Source: an uncultured Bacteroides sp.
GTDB lineage: Bacteria > Bacteroidota > Bacteroidia > Bacteroidales > Bacteroidaceae
DNA: 14,322 bases
Reading direction: 5' to 3'
Assembly (NCBI GenBank): GCA_900553815.1
Contig: USEY01000070.1
Coordinates: 1-14,322 of the forward strand
Each line of letters starts with the position of its first letter. Within the stretch, counting starts at the first letter, position 1. This document shows positions 1 through 7,371 of the stretch, piece by piece. The notes beneath the pieces are model-generated. The model made no database searches, had not been told where the DNA came from, and saw only the letters and a list, made by a program, of their open reading frames with translations. The translations under genes were made by a program, and so were the position numbers.

Positions 1-36
1 GTTAACCTTAAATCTAATACTATGAAAAACACATTG

Positions 37-67
37 CAAAGGTACGGACTTTTGGAAAACCTGCAAA
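37..67 (-). promoter_or_regulatory. Bacteroides-type promoter for a gene left of the window
   Basis: On the minus strand the -33 element TTTG (64-67) is followed after exactly 19 bp by the -7 element TACCTTTG (37-44). This is a perfect match to the Bacteroides primary sigma factor consensus TTTG-N19-21-TAnnTTTG. Transcription would start near position 28-31 and run off the left edge; the roughly 30 bases of leader visible hold no usable reading frame. The promoter lies past the terminator that ends the SusC/SusD operon, so the next gene on the left appears to be an independent transcription unit in the same direction. Confidence 0.75.
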
Positions 68-111
68 CTTTCCAAATAAAAAAGCATGTTTAATAACATA
101 GATTAAGAAGA

Positions 112-142
112 AAGGGCGGATATGCTAACACATTCCGCCCTT
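112..142 (-). terminator. Intrinsic terminator after the SusD gene
   Basis: A perfect 9-bp inverted repeat, aagggcgga (112-120) and tccgccctt (134-142), encloses a 13-base loop. Read on the minus strand the GC-rich stem is followed by the T-rich tract TCTTCTT, and read on the plus strand by CCTTT, so it may work in both directions. It lies about 100 bp past the SusD stop and just before the leftward promoter at 37-67, which is where a terminator closing the polysaccharide operon would be expected. The stretch 143-240 between SusD and this hairpin holds only a weak 5-bp stem (156-171) and no gene. Confidence 0.8.
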
Positions 143-240
143 CCTTTAACATTTAGTCTGTGCTTTCAGACCGTTCTTTTCATAGAAAATATAGTTGTAC
201 TAATACCTTCATAGCAAGAGGACTCTCCCTTTGGGGAATA

Positions 241-1935
241 TCAATAACCAGGATTATTCTTCCCCTCCAATTTCGGATTGCTCTGCAACTCGACTAACGG
301 AATAGGAAGCAATTCATGTTTGCCACTGATGAAGTTTTGGTAAGCGGGATATGGTTTATTCTCCTTCTTATTGACCGAACTGGCTTCTCCAAAAAGCGTT
401 AAGGCATCTTTCAGTACTCCCCAGCGGATAAGGTCATACTTGCGTTGCCCCTCGAAAGACAATTCAAAGCCACGCTCCCAATAAAGGGCTGTACGGAAAC
501 GTCCCTGTTCATCACCGTCAGTAATGAAAGGCAGATTATGTGTTTTTTTGCGGACAGCCATCAGTTGATCGTAGTTGGCCGATGTATAAGGAGTGGCTCC
601 AGCACGTTGACGTACACTATTTAACAATATCCAAGCTTGTTCTGTCTTTCCCACTTCGTTGTAGGCTTCCGCTGCCATCAGCACTACATCGGCATAGCGC
701 AAGGCACAATAGTTCACGTCACCGTAGTTCATGTTCTTGTTGCGGCTTTCGGGACTCATCCATTCTCTGCGCCACTTGCCGGGATACCAGGAACCGGCAC
801 TGCGCTCTTCCTTTACATGCTGCTTGTCTTTCCACGTAAAACGATAGGTGCAGATGCTCACATCGCGGCGCACATCGCTTTCCTCGAAGAAGTTCCTCCA
901 CTCAGGTACGGTGATAAAGAAACCGTTGGCACGTCCCATATAGTTGGCCGACTCCGAAGAAGCGATTCCCGTAGGTTCGGCCACTAACGGACCGTTGTAG
1001 ATGCCCCATGCGCCCCCGTTGCGACTGCCTTGCTGGTGATAGAACGATATTTCGAACAGGCTCTCCTTACTGTTGAGCACACCTTCAGAAAATCCTCTGA
1101 AAAGAGCTTCATAACCACCTTCATAGAAGTCGTGATAACTGTTTACCTGAAAAGCGTCCCACTCGGCAAGGGCTGCTTCGAAATAGGCTTTGCGGGTATT
1201 TTCATCGGGGCGCGACAGCTTTCCATCCTGTTGCAGGCTGTATCCAGCACGTTGCAGGTATACACGCATCAGCAGAGCGCGGGCTGCACCTTGTGTCACC
1301 CTTTCGGGGCTGGACGAAGCCGTTGCCCAGTCCAGGTTATTCTTAGCAAAGTCCAAGTCAGCAATAATCTGGTCGTAGATTTCCTCACGGCTCACTCGGG
1401 CACCAAATGCCTCATCGTAACTGGCCGAGTAGGAAGTCTTGAAAGGCACATCCCCCCAACTCTTCACCAAATCGAAAGCCAAGAAAGCACGCAGAAAACG
1501 AGCTTCGGCATCAAGCGCCTTCAGTTTCTGACTGTCGGCATAGGCGGACATGTTCTCTATGCCGTCAATAGCCATATTAGCCCGGTCAATGCCCTGGTAC
1601 TTCAACAGCCAAAGCATTCTGACCCATTCGTTGGTGGAGTTTACTGTGTAGTGCACCATATCCTTAATCTGATTGTCCGAACCAGTGCGGGCCAAATAAT
1701 ATGTATCGTCCGATGCCATAGATGCCATTTCGTACCAACCATAGTGGCGATAGTCTGAAATGGAATTGTAGATGCCCATGACGGCCATTTCGGCCTTGGC
1801 CTCTGTGCTGAAGAAGCCGTCCTTGTCGTAACTTGAATTGGGGGTCTCTGTCAGCATATCCTCGCACGATGTGAACGAAACGGCCAGCAGAGCAAATGCC
1901 ATATATAATAATGTGTATCTTTTCATTGCCATCAT
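241..1935 (-). CDS. SusD/RagB family glycan-binding outer-membrane lipoprotein
   Basis: Surface lipoprotein that binds the target glycan and closes over the SusC transporter as a lid. The N-terminus is a lipoprotein signal with lipobox FTSC (Cys24), followed by acidic residues (EDM) of the kind that favour surface export in Bacteroidota. Family hallmarks are present: EARFLRAFLAFDLVKSWGD (144-162) in the TPR-like N-terminal part, RYADVVLMAAEAYNEVG (413-429), RQRAG (442-446), ERGFELSFEGQR (487-498) with DLIRWG (501-506), and the typical NPGY end. At 564 aa it is full length for the family. It starts 20 bp after the SusC stop, so the two are surely co-transcribed. The protein begins MMAMKRY; the ATG at 1926 (Met4) is an equally plausible start and would shorten the protein by 3 residues. 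It is the last gene of the operon. The SusD identity is secure; the ligand is inferred only from the neighbouring lyases. Confidence 0.97.
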   Translation of the reverse strand: MMAMKRYTLLYMAFALLAVSFTSCEDMLTETPNSSYDKDGFFSTEAKAEMAVMGIYNSISDYRHYGWYEMASMASDDTYYLARTGSDNQIKDMVHYTVNSTNEWVRMLWLLKYQGIDRANMAIDGIENMSAYADSQKLKALDAEARFLRAFLAFDLVKSWGDVPFKTSYSASYDEAFGARVSREEIYDQIIADLDFAKNNLDWATASSSPERVTQGAARALLMRVYLQRAGYSLQQDGKLSRPDENTRKAYFEAALAEWDAFQVNSYHDFYEGGYEALFRGFSEGVLNSKESLFEISFYHQQGSRNGGAWGIYNGPLVAEPTGIASSESANYMGRANGFFITVPEWRNFFEESDVRRDVSICTYRFTWKDKQHVKEERSAGSWYPGKWRREWMSPESRNKNMNYGDVNYCALRYADVVLMAAEAYNEVGKTEQAWILLNSVRQRAGATPYTSANYDQLMAVRKKTHNLPFITDGDEQGRFRTALYWERGFELSFEGQRKYDLIRWGVLKDALTLFGEASSVNKKENKPYPAYQNFISGKHELLPIPLVELQSNPKLEGKNNPGY

Positions 1936-1955
1936 TTGTTTATTGAGTCAGTAAA

Positions 1956-4900
1956 TTAGAATGCGATGTTTACACCGAAAATGAAGGAACGGCTGCGCGG
2001 ATAGGAACCGAAGTCCACACCGGGAGTCAGCGGGCTACGCATGTTGCTCACTTCGGGGTCGAAACCTGTGTAGGGTGTCCATGTGAAGAGATTGTTGCCG
2101 GTGGCATACACACGCAGGTTGCTCAGCTTTATTTTTCTTATCAATTGTTTGGGGAACGTATAGCCCAAAGTCACGTTGCTCAGGCGCAGGAAAGAGGCAT
2201 CTTCCACTGCCCACGAATGAATGTATTTGTTACCCTCCTGATTGTCATGCCAGGAAGCAACACTCTTACCTTGGTTCATGGCAGCTAGTTCAGCAGGGTC
2301 AGTCGCCCGTTCACCTCGGTCGTTGATGGTCATCCAGCGGTTGTGGCTGTTCATCACATCTAGGGCATTGTAATTTTCGCGTCCCACCTTGCTTGTCACC
2401 AACTTAGTGGCATTCAGTACTTCATTGCCATAGCTGAAGGTGAAGAATATACTTAGGTCGAACCCTTTGTAGGCGAAGTTGTTGTTCAAACCGCCATAAA
2501 ACTTAGGCGAGGCATTGCCTATGACCGTCTTGTCGTTTTCGTCTATCACGTCGTTTCCGTCCATGTTGCGGAACTTCCAGTCGCCCGGCTGCACGGTGTT
2601 GCGGTTGCCATAGCATGCCACACCGTCCTTCAGGATGTAGGTTTTGGTAGCGGGGTCGTAGTCGAAATCGTCTACCTGATAGAGTCCATCGGTGATGAAG
2701 CCATAGAACTGGCCGATAGGTTCGCCCACAGCCAGACGGTGAGTATTCTGATTGTAGCCGAACTTACCCTCGAACAGCTGTACCTCCTCACCGGTCAGTG
2801 CCTCAACGGTGTTCTTGTTGTGCGAGAAGGTCAGCGTAGTATTCCACGAGAAGTCCTTCGTAATGATATTCTGCGTATTGACTGTCAGGTCGATACCCAC
2901 ATTCTTTGTCTCGCCGGCATTGACCATCATCGTTTCATAGCCCGACGACATGGGCAGACGGGTGCTCAGCAACAGGTCACTACTGCGGTTGATATAAAAC
3001 TCGGGCGAAACGGTGATACGTTGTTCCAAGAAACCGAAGTCGAAACCCATGTTGAACGTCTTGTTGGCCTCCCACTTCAGGTCTTTATTCGGAATGACAC
3101 TCGAAGCATAGCCCGGCACCAGAGCATCGCCCATGGCAGTAAGCACGGAACTGAACAGTGCCAGACTGTTATAGCTGCCTATGCGGTTGTTTCCTGCCAA
3201 ACCGTAACCGATACGGAACTTCAGGTCGGAGAAGATATTGAGCTTCTTGATGAATTCCTCCTCACCCAGACGCCAGGCGGCAGATACGGCAGGGAAAATG
3301 CCCCACTTGTTGTCGGCACTGAACTTGGACGAGCCGTCGGCACGCAGAGTAGCACTCAGCAGGTACTTGTCCTTATAGTCGTAGTTGACACGGGCGAAGA
3401 AAGAGAGCAGGTTATCATCATCGTTCAGATAAGAATCAGACGCCGAAGGTGTACCGATACCCATGTCATCCAACTGGAAGTCATCGGTAGGCAAATTACT
3501 AACCTCGGTGTGAACATAACGTTCCCAACGGTGCACATACTCCTGCCCCAGTTGGGCGGTCAGCTTGTGCGCTTTCTGGAAACGGGTTTCGTAAGTCAGC
3601 ACGTTCGAGGTCTGAAAACTGCCATCTTCCGTATTACGGATAGAGCCATAAGTACCGTTACGGCGTCCCATGATGGACTGGTCGCCATAAAACAGCTCGC
3701 GACGTTGCGCACGGTAACGCATACCGGTGTTGTTGCGGAAAGTCAACCCCTTCATGATCTTGTAGGTCAATCCGCCATTAGCCTGTAGCGTGCGGATTTC
3801 GCGGTCGTCTTTTTCTTCAGCTGCGTTTATCAACGGATTCTGCATCACATTGCCGGCCTCATCGGTCAGCAGCGGGTCTTCACCCATCAGCAGTTCGTCG
3901 TCGCTGCCCTTAATGCCGATGGTAGGACGGTATTGCAGAATCTGTGCCATCTTGTTGAAGCGGGCATCCGTGTTGCTGCCGCCTTCGTTAGTACCGTTGC
4001 CTGCCACGCCTGCTCCGTAAATACTACGATAGTCGAAGTTGATGCGTGCAGTAACGCTGAGTTTGTCGTTCACCTTGCCGTTCACACCCAGAGTAATGTT
4101 GTGGCGCTCGCTGCCGCTGTATACCATGGCTCCCTCATCCTTGTTGTAGCTATAGGCCAGGTTGTACTTCACCGCTTCGCTGCCACCGTTCACGCCTACA
4201 CGGTAGTTCTGCGTCAGCGTGGTGCGTCCCATGGTTTCGTCCAGCCAGTCAATGCCGGGACGGTTGCCATAGTTCTCGTGCAGTTCCAGGAAACTGCCAT
4301 AACGGTTCTGCCATCCCAACATGGTTTCTTCGGGAGTAGAAGTCAGACCCAAGGTACGTTCATAGTCGGCCAGCACAAACTCTTCGGTGCTCAGCACGTC
4401 GAGCTTGTTGGCAAGTTTGCGGAAGCCCACATAGGCGTCAAACGTCACCTGTCCTTTGCCCTCCATGCTCTTGCCGCTCTTGGTCGTGATGAGTACCACA
4501 CCGTTGGCACCGCGTGCACCGTAGATGGCAGTGGCCGAAGCGTCCTTCAACACGTCGATGCTCTCAATGTCGGCAGGGTCGAGACTGGACATACCGTCCT
4601 CGGTGGGGAATCCATCGATGACATACAAGGGCTCATTGCTCTGCGTAATGGAGATACCGCCACGCACACGGATAGAAGCCTCTGAACCCGGCTGACCGTC
4701 GGTCTGTACAATCTGCACACCCGCCATGCGTCCGGCCAATGCCTGTGTGGCATCCGAAGTGGGCACTTTCATTAGATCCTCACTCTTGATAGAGGCTACG
4801 GAACCGGTCAGGTCCTTGCGCTTCACAGTAGCATAGCCCACAACAACCACTTCTTCAAGCAACTGGTTGTCAGCCTCCAGCGTCACATCAATCTTACTAC

Positions 4901-5162
4901 GTCCCTTCACGGGCACTTCTATGGTTTTCATACCGATGTAAGAAAACACCAATACGTCTTTCTTGGCATCATTGACGGTTATGGTGTAGTTTCCGTTCAT
5001 ATCGGTGATGGTGCCCACGCCCGCCGCACCTTTGAGGCTGACGTTTCCGCCTATCACTTCCAGATTTTCATTGTCCATCACTCTACCGGTGACGGTCAGG
5101 CTTTGCGCACGAAGGCCGGTGATGCCTACCACCAACAACAAAGCTAAGATAAGATTTCTCAT
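1956..5162 (-). CDS. SusC/RagA family TonB-dependent transporter
   Basis: Outer-membrane beta-barrel that imports oligosaccharides with energy from TonB. A signal peptide probably ends at RAQ (18-20). It is followed by a carboxypeptidase-regulatory-like domain (about 22-95), a TonB-box region EEVVVVGY (103-110) with the usual KRKDLTGSV after it, and a plug domain holding the SusC/RagA signature (YVIDGFP at 180-186, IDVLKDASATAIYGARGANG at 202-221). The barrel runs from about 230 to the C-terminus and ends in Phe. The 1068-aa length is normal. There is no N-terminal secretin/TonB (STN) domain, so direct signalling to an anti-sigma factor is not expected; control by a hybrid two-component system or another regulator outside the window is more likely. 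SusD follows after 20 bp. The 123-bp gap upstream carries an inverted repeat. Confidence 0.98.
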   Translation of the reverse strand: MRNLILALLLVVGITGLRAQSLTVTGRVMDNENLEVIGGNVSLKGAAGVGTITDMNGNYTITVNDAKKDVLVFSYIGMKTIEVPVKGRSKIDVTLEADNQLLEEVVVVGYATVKRKDLTGSVASIKSEDLMKVPTSDATQALAGRMAGVQIVQTDGQPGSEASIRVRGGISITQSNEPLYVIDGFPTEDGMSSLDPADIESIDVLKDASATAIYGARGANGVVLITTKSGKSMEGKGQVTFDAYVGFRKLANKLDVLSTEEFVLADYERTLGLTSTPEETMLGWQNRYGSFLELHENYGNRPGIDWLDETMGRTTLTQNYRVGVNGGSEAVKYNLAYSYNKDEGAMVYSGSERHNITLGVNGKVNDKLSVTARINFDYRSIYGAGVAGNGTNEGGSNTDARFNKMAQILQYRPTIGIKGSDDELLMGEDPLLTDEAGNVMQNPLINAAEEKDDREIRTLQANGGLTYKIMKGLTFRNNTGMRYRAQRRELFYGDQSIMGRRNGTYGSIRNTEDGSFQTSNVLTYETRFQKAHKLTAQLGQEYVHRWERYVHTEVSNLPTDDFQLDDMGIGTPSASDSYLNDDDNLLSFFARVNYDYKDKYLLSATLRADGSSKFSADNKWGIFPAVSAAWRLGEEEFIKKLNIFSDLKFRIGYGLAGNNRIGSYNSLALFSSVLTAMGDALVPGYASSVIPNKDLKWEANKTFNMGFDFGFLEQRITVSPEFYINRSSDLLLSTRLPMSSGYETMMVNAGETKNVGIDLTVNTQNIITKDFSWNTTLTFSHNKNTVEALTGEEVQLFEGKFGYNQNTHRLAVGEPIGQFYGFITDGLYQVDDFDYDPATKTYILKDGVACYGNRNTVQPGDWKFRNMDGNDVIDENDKTVIGNASPKFYGGLNNNFAYKGFDLSIFFTFSYGNEVLNATKLVTSKVGRENYNALDVMNSHNRWMTINDRGERATDPAELAAMNQGKSVASWHDNQEGNKYIHSWAVEDASFLRLSNVTLGYTFPKQLIRKIKLSNLRVYATGNNLFTWTPYTGFDPEVSNMRSPLTPGVDFGSYPRSRSFIFGVNIAF

Positions 5163-5210
5163 TGTTGTTTAAATATTAATAGAATTTTAAATGAATTATT
5201 TCCATGCTGA

Positions 5211-5265
5211 CATTCAAAAAAGATTAAAGAAAAGCCCGACAAACGCCCTCTATTTCTTTTGAATG
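5211..5265 (-). repeat. Imperfect inverted repeat in the PL12-SusC gap
   Basis: In the 123-bp gap before SusC, cattcaaaaaag (5211-5222) and cttttgaatg (5256-5265) are near-perfect reverse complements, separated by 33 bases. An inner AAAGAAA/TTTCTTT pair could compete for pairing. In the transcript this would fold into a stem-loop about 50 bases ahead of the SusC start. It might mark a processing or attenuation point between the lyase and transporter genes, or an operator. No match to the Bacteroides promoter consensus was found in this gap on the coding strand. The pairing is seen directly; a role is not shown. Confidence 0.35.
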
Positions 5266-5285
5266 CTTTTATAAATATGCTTTGT

Positions 5286-7289
5286 TTAATATTGTTCGGC
5301 ATCAGCAAGATTGTAATACAGTCTATCTTTCTGCCCATCCACCTCAACTTCTACCACGATGCGGCCATCACCAGCTTCAGCAAGTGAAGCATGAATGGTT
5401 GTGTTATCCGCCTGCTTGCGCGGACAGATAACGGTGACATAACGAACAGGGTTTTCATCGTTCTTCTTTACATTGAAAGAGAATGCCGGACGGCGAATGC
5501 GTTCGCGATAAGCCACAGAGTACCATCCTTCCTCCTCTACCATCTCCATCGGATGAGACGAGAAGCACTGCAACCGCACGTTGCTCTCACCATCGTAGTG
5601 GGTAGTCAGGCTGTTTTGTTCGCGACTGACCTCCACTGCCCCGTCGCACAACTGATAGTGCAGGTTTACCGTACCTGTTGCCGGACCGATAGCCTCGTCC
5701 ACCAACACGAAGTAACTGCCTCTGACAAAGAACACCGAACGTCGGTGAAGCAAACCGGAATATCCTGGATTCTCTGTTACCAATATCCGAGTATCACCCT
5801 CCGCCTTCCACAGGCGGGTGACAGATTGGGTTGTCTCCAGATTGCGGTTGTCGAGCGTCAGCGTGTTGTGTACAGCAGTCTGCCGAAACCAGTTACGCTG
5901 TTTCCACACTTCCTCATCGCCTCCGAACACATAGCAGCCCGAGTCGGGAAAGAGGTTCTTTCCGCCCGACCACAATTCAAAGGTACCGTTGTCCGGCTGA
6001 CAATGCCATTCTCCCTTCGGACCAGCCTTGAGCACCATCACCGTAGCATCTTCCTTCCACCCGTTGCGTAAGGTGAAGAAACCAGTGACAGGCGAAGCAT
6101 ACGACAGATGAATGGGACACCGCCCTTCCTTGCCCTGCGTAGCAAAGTAGCGCAACTGCTCATCATCAGGGAACTGGGCAGACCATCTCTTAAAACTCTT
6201 GACAAAACTGTAGGGAGCCGACCGCCTTCCGTCGCTAAAACAGGGAACAGTATAGTCGGGAAACAGGGTGTTCAGGTAGAAGTGCATCATCTGGTGAATG
6301 GTCTCAACATATGAGTCGGGAAAATCCTCACGAAAGCCATTAGCATCGGCCATGGATAGTGCCTGGCTAAATATGTCAATAGCCGCAGCATGGTATCCCA
6401 AATCAAGTTCATACTGTCCGCCGTCGGCATAGACCTGCTTCCTGATTTCACGGTTCAGAACATCTATGCCACTCTGACGCCACCGGGAGGCTTCGGCAAA
6501 TTCGGGAAAGAAGATACCTGCATTGAGCACGTACTGGGCCTCGAACAACAAATGATTGCCCTCGGCAGAATAGTTTTCCTGAACGTGCACGGCATGCTTG
6601 TGATAGTTCACCAAAAATTCCGTAAGGAATGCAGGCGTGAAATACCGGGAAGGAAGGAACAGCAGGAACTGATCTATCTGGTCTTTCAAGCGAATACCCG
6701 TCTCCAGCGGACGCCAAGCAAAACGCACGTTTTCGACTTCGCCCTTCACACTGTCCACATCGGCCAGCTCATACAAATCGGGATTTATCTTCACCAACGG
6801 GTTCTTACGAATCCAGTCCACGTACAGCAATACCCATTCGCGGGCATACTTCTCATCACCCGTCACCCGGTAAGCCTTACCCATGGGAATGAACCATTTA
6901 TGACGATGAAGCTGCCAGCGCAATTCGTTGTCGCGCACCGGCCAGTATTTCCAATCAATATCCTTGCCGTAGTTGAAGGACGGTTGATAACCGGTATGCA
7001 CAAAGAATGTGTGCTCCAGGGCCTCATCAGCCCACTTCCGCTCGGTGGGACTGAGAGTCACTTTATTCAAATCCAAAGCCGGATAAACCACACCGGCACG
7101 TTGCCGAAAATAGTCCAACAGAGCTTGAGAGGCTTTCTTCCAGTTTCCGCGACCGTAAGCTTCCTTCACCTGCTCTAACCCCGGATAATCCAAGTTGAGC
7201 AGTGCAAAAGCTTCCTTGTTCAACGACTGAGCCTGAAGAACCATAAAGGTTAACGGCAAAGCAAGCAGTAAAGCATATATACGTTTCAT
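5286..7289 (-). CDS. PL12 family heparin-sulfate lyase (heparinase III type), periplasmic
   Basis: Predicted polysaccharide lyase that cuts uronic acid-containing glycosaminoglycans by beta-elimination. A signal peptidase I-type signal (MKRIYALLLALPLTFMVLQA, no lipobox Cys) places it in the periplasm. The helical heparinase II/III N-terminal domain covers about 25-340 and the beta-sandwich heparinase II/III-like domain about 395-600. Candidate catalytic residues are Asn245 (in EGNHLLFE), Tyr299 (LGYH) and His429 (EWHCQPDNGTFEL). As I recall, the Pedobacter heparinase III triad is Asn240/Tyr294/His424, which has the same 54- and 130-residue spacings. The HCQPDNGTFEL and LFPDSG blocks are characteristic of that family. 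Length (667 aa) is normal. The gene sits 82 bp after the lipoprotein lyase and 123 bp before SusC. Substrate preference (low-sulfated heparan sulfate would be typical) is inferred. Confidence 0.88.
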   Translation of the reverse strand: MKRIYALLLALPLTFMVLQAQSLNKEAFALLNLDYPGLEQVKEAYGRGNWKKASQALLDYFRQRAGVVYPALDLNKVTLSPTERKWADEALEHTFFVHTGYQPSFNYGKDIDWKYWPVRDNELRWQLHRHKWFIPMGKAYRVTGDEKYAREWVLLYVDWIRKNPLVKINPDLYELADVDSVKGEVENVRFAWRPLETGIRLKDQIDQFLLFLPSRYFTPAFLTEFLVNYHKHAVHVQENYSAEGNHLLFEAQYVLNAGIFFPEFAEASRWRQSGIDVLNREIRKQVYADGGQYELDLGYHAAAIDIFSQALSMADANGFREDFPDSYVETIHQMMHFYLNTLFPDYTVPCFSDGRRSAPYSFVKSFKRWSAQFPDDEQLRYFATQGKEGRCPIHLSYASPVTGFFTLRNGWKEDATVMVLKAGPKGEWHCQPDNGTFELWSGGKNLFPDSGCYVFGGDEEVWKQRNWFRQTAVHNTLTLDNRNLETTQSVTRLWKAEGDTRILVTENPGYSGLLHRRSVFFVRGSYFVLVDEAIGPATGTVNLHYQLCDGAVEVSREQNSLTTHYDGESNVRLQCFSSHPMEMVEEEGWYSVAYRERIRRPAFSFNVKKNDENPVRYVTVICPRKQADNTTIHASLAEAGDGRIVVEVEVDGQKDRLYYNLADAEQY

Positions 7290-7371
7290 TAATTTAAAGT
7301 TACAATAATTACTATCATTTATTTATAAGTTCATCACATTATTTCATCCGTATCATTTGTTTCACACCTTA

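Noticed and set aside
22..93. Short plus-strand frame of 23 codons starting ATGAAAAACACATTG
   Set aside because: It lies directly opposite the perfect leftward promoter and has no recognisable product; the base pattern is explained by the promoter.
2739..3788. Long plus-strand open frame (349 codons) opposite SusC, and others such as 1030-1758 and 6390-7178
   Set aside because: They are antisense shadows of well-supported SusC, SusD and PL12 genes, with no domain-like composition of their own.
5163..5285. Antisense small-RNA promoter opposite the SusC leader
   Set aside because: The best plus-strand candidate (TATGCTTTG near 5277) has the wrong internal spacing and no TTTG at the proper distance, so nothing supports it.
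5159..5347. Minus-strand 62-codon frame in the PL12-SusC gap
   Set aside because: It overlaps the 3' end of the PL12 gene and has a random-looking product, so it is best seen as part of the leader.
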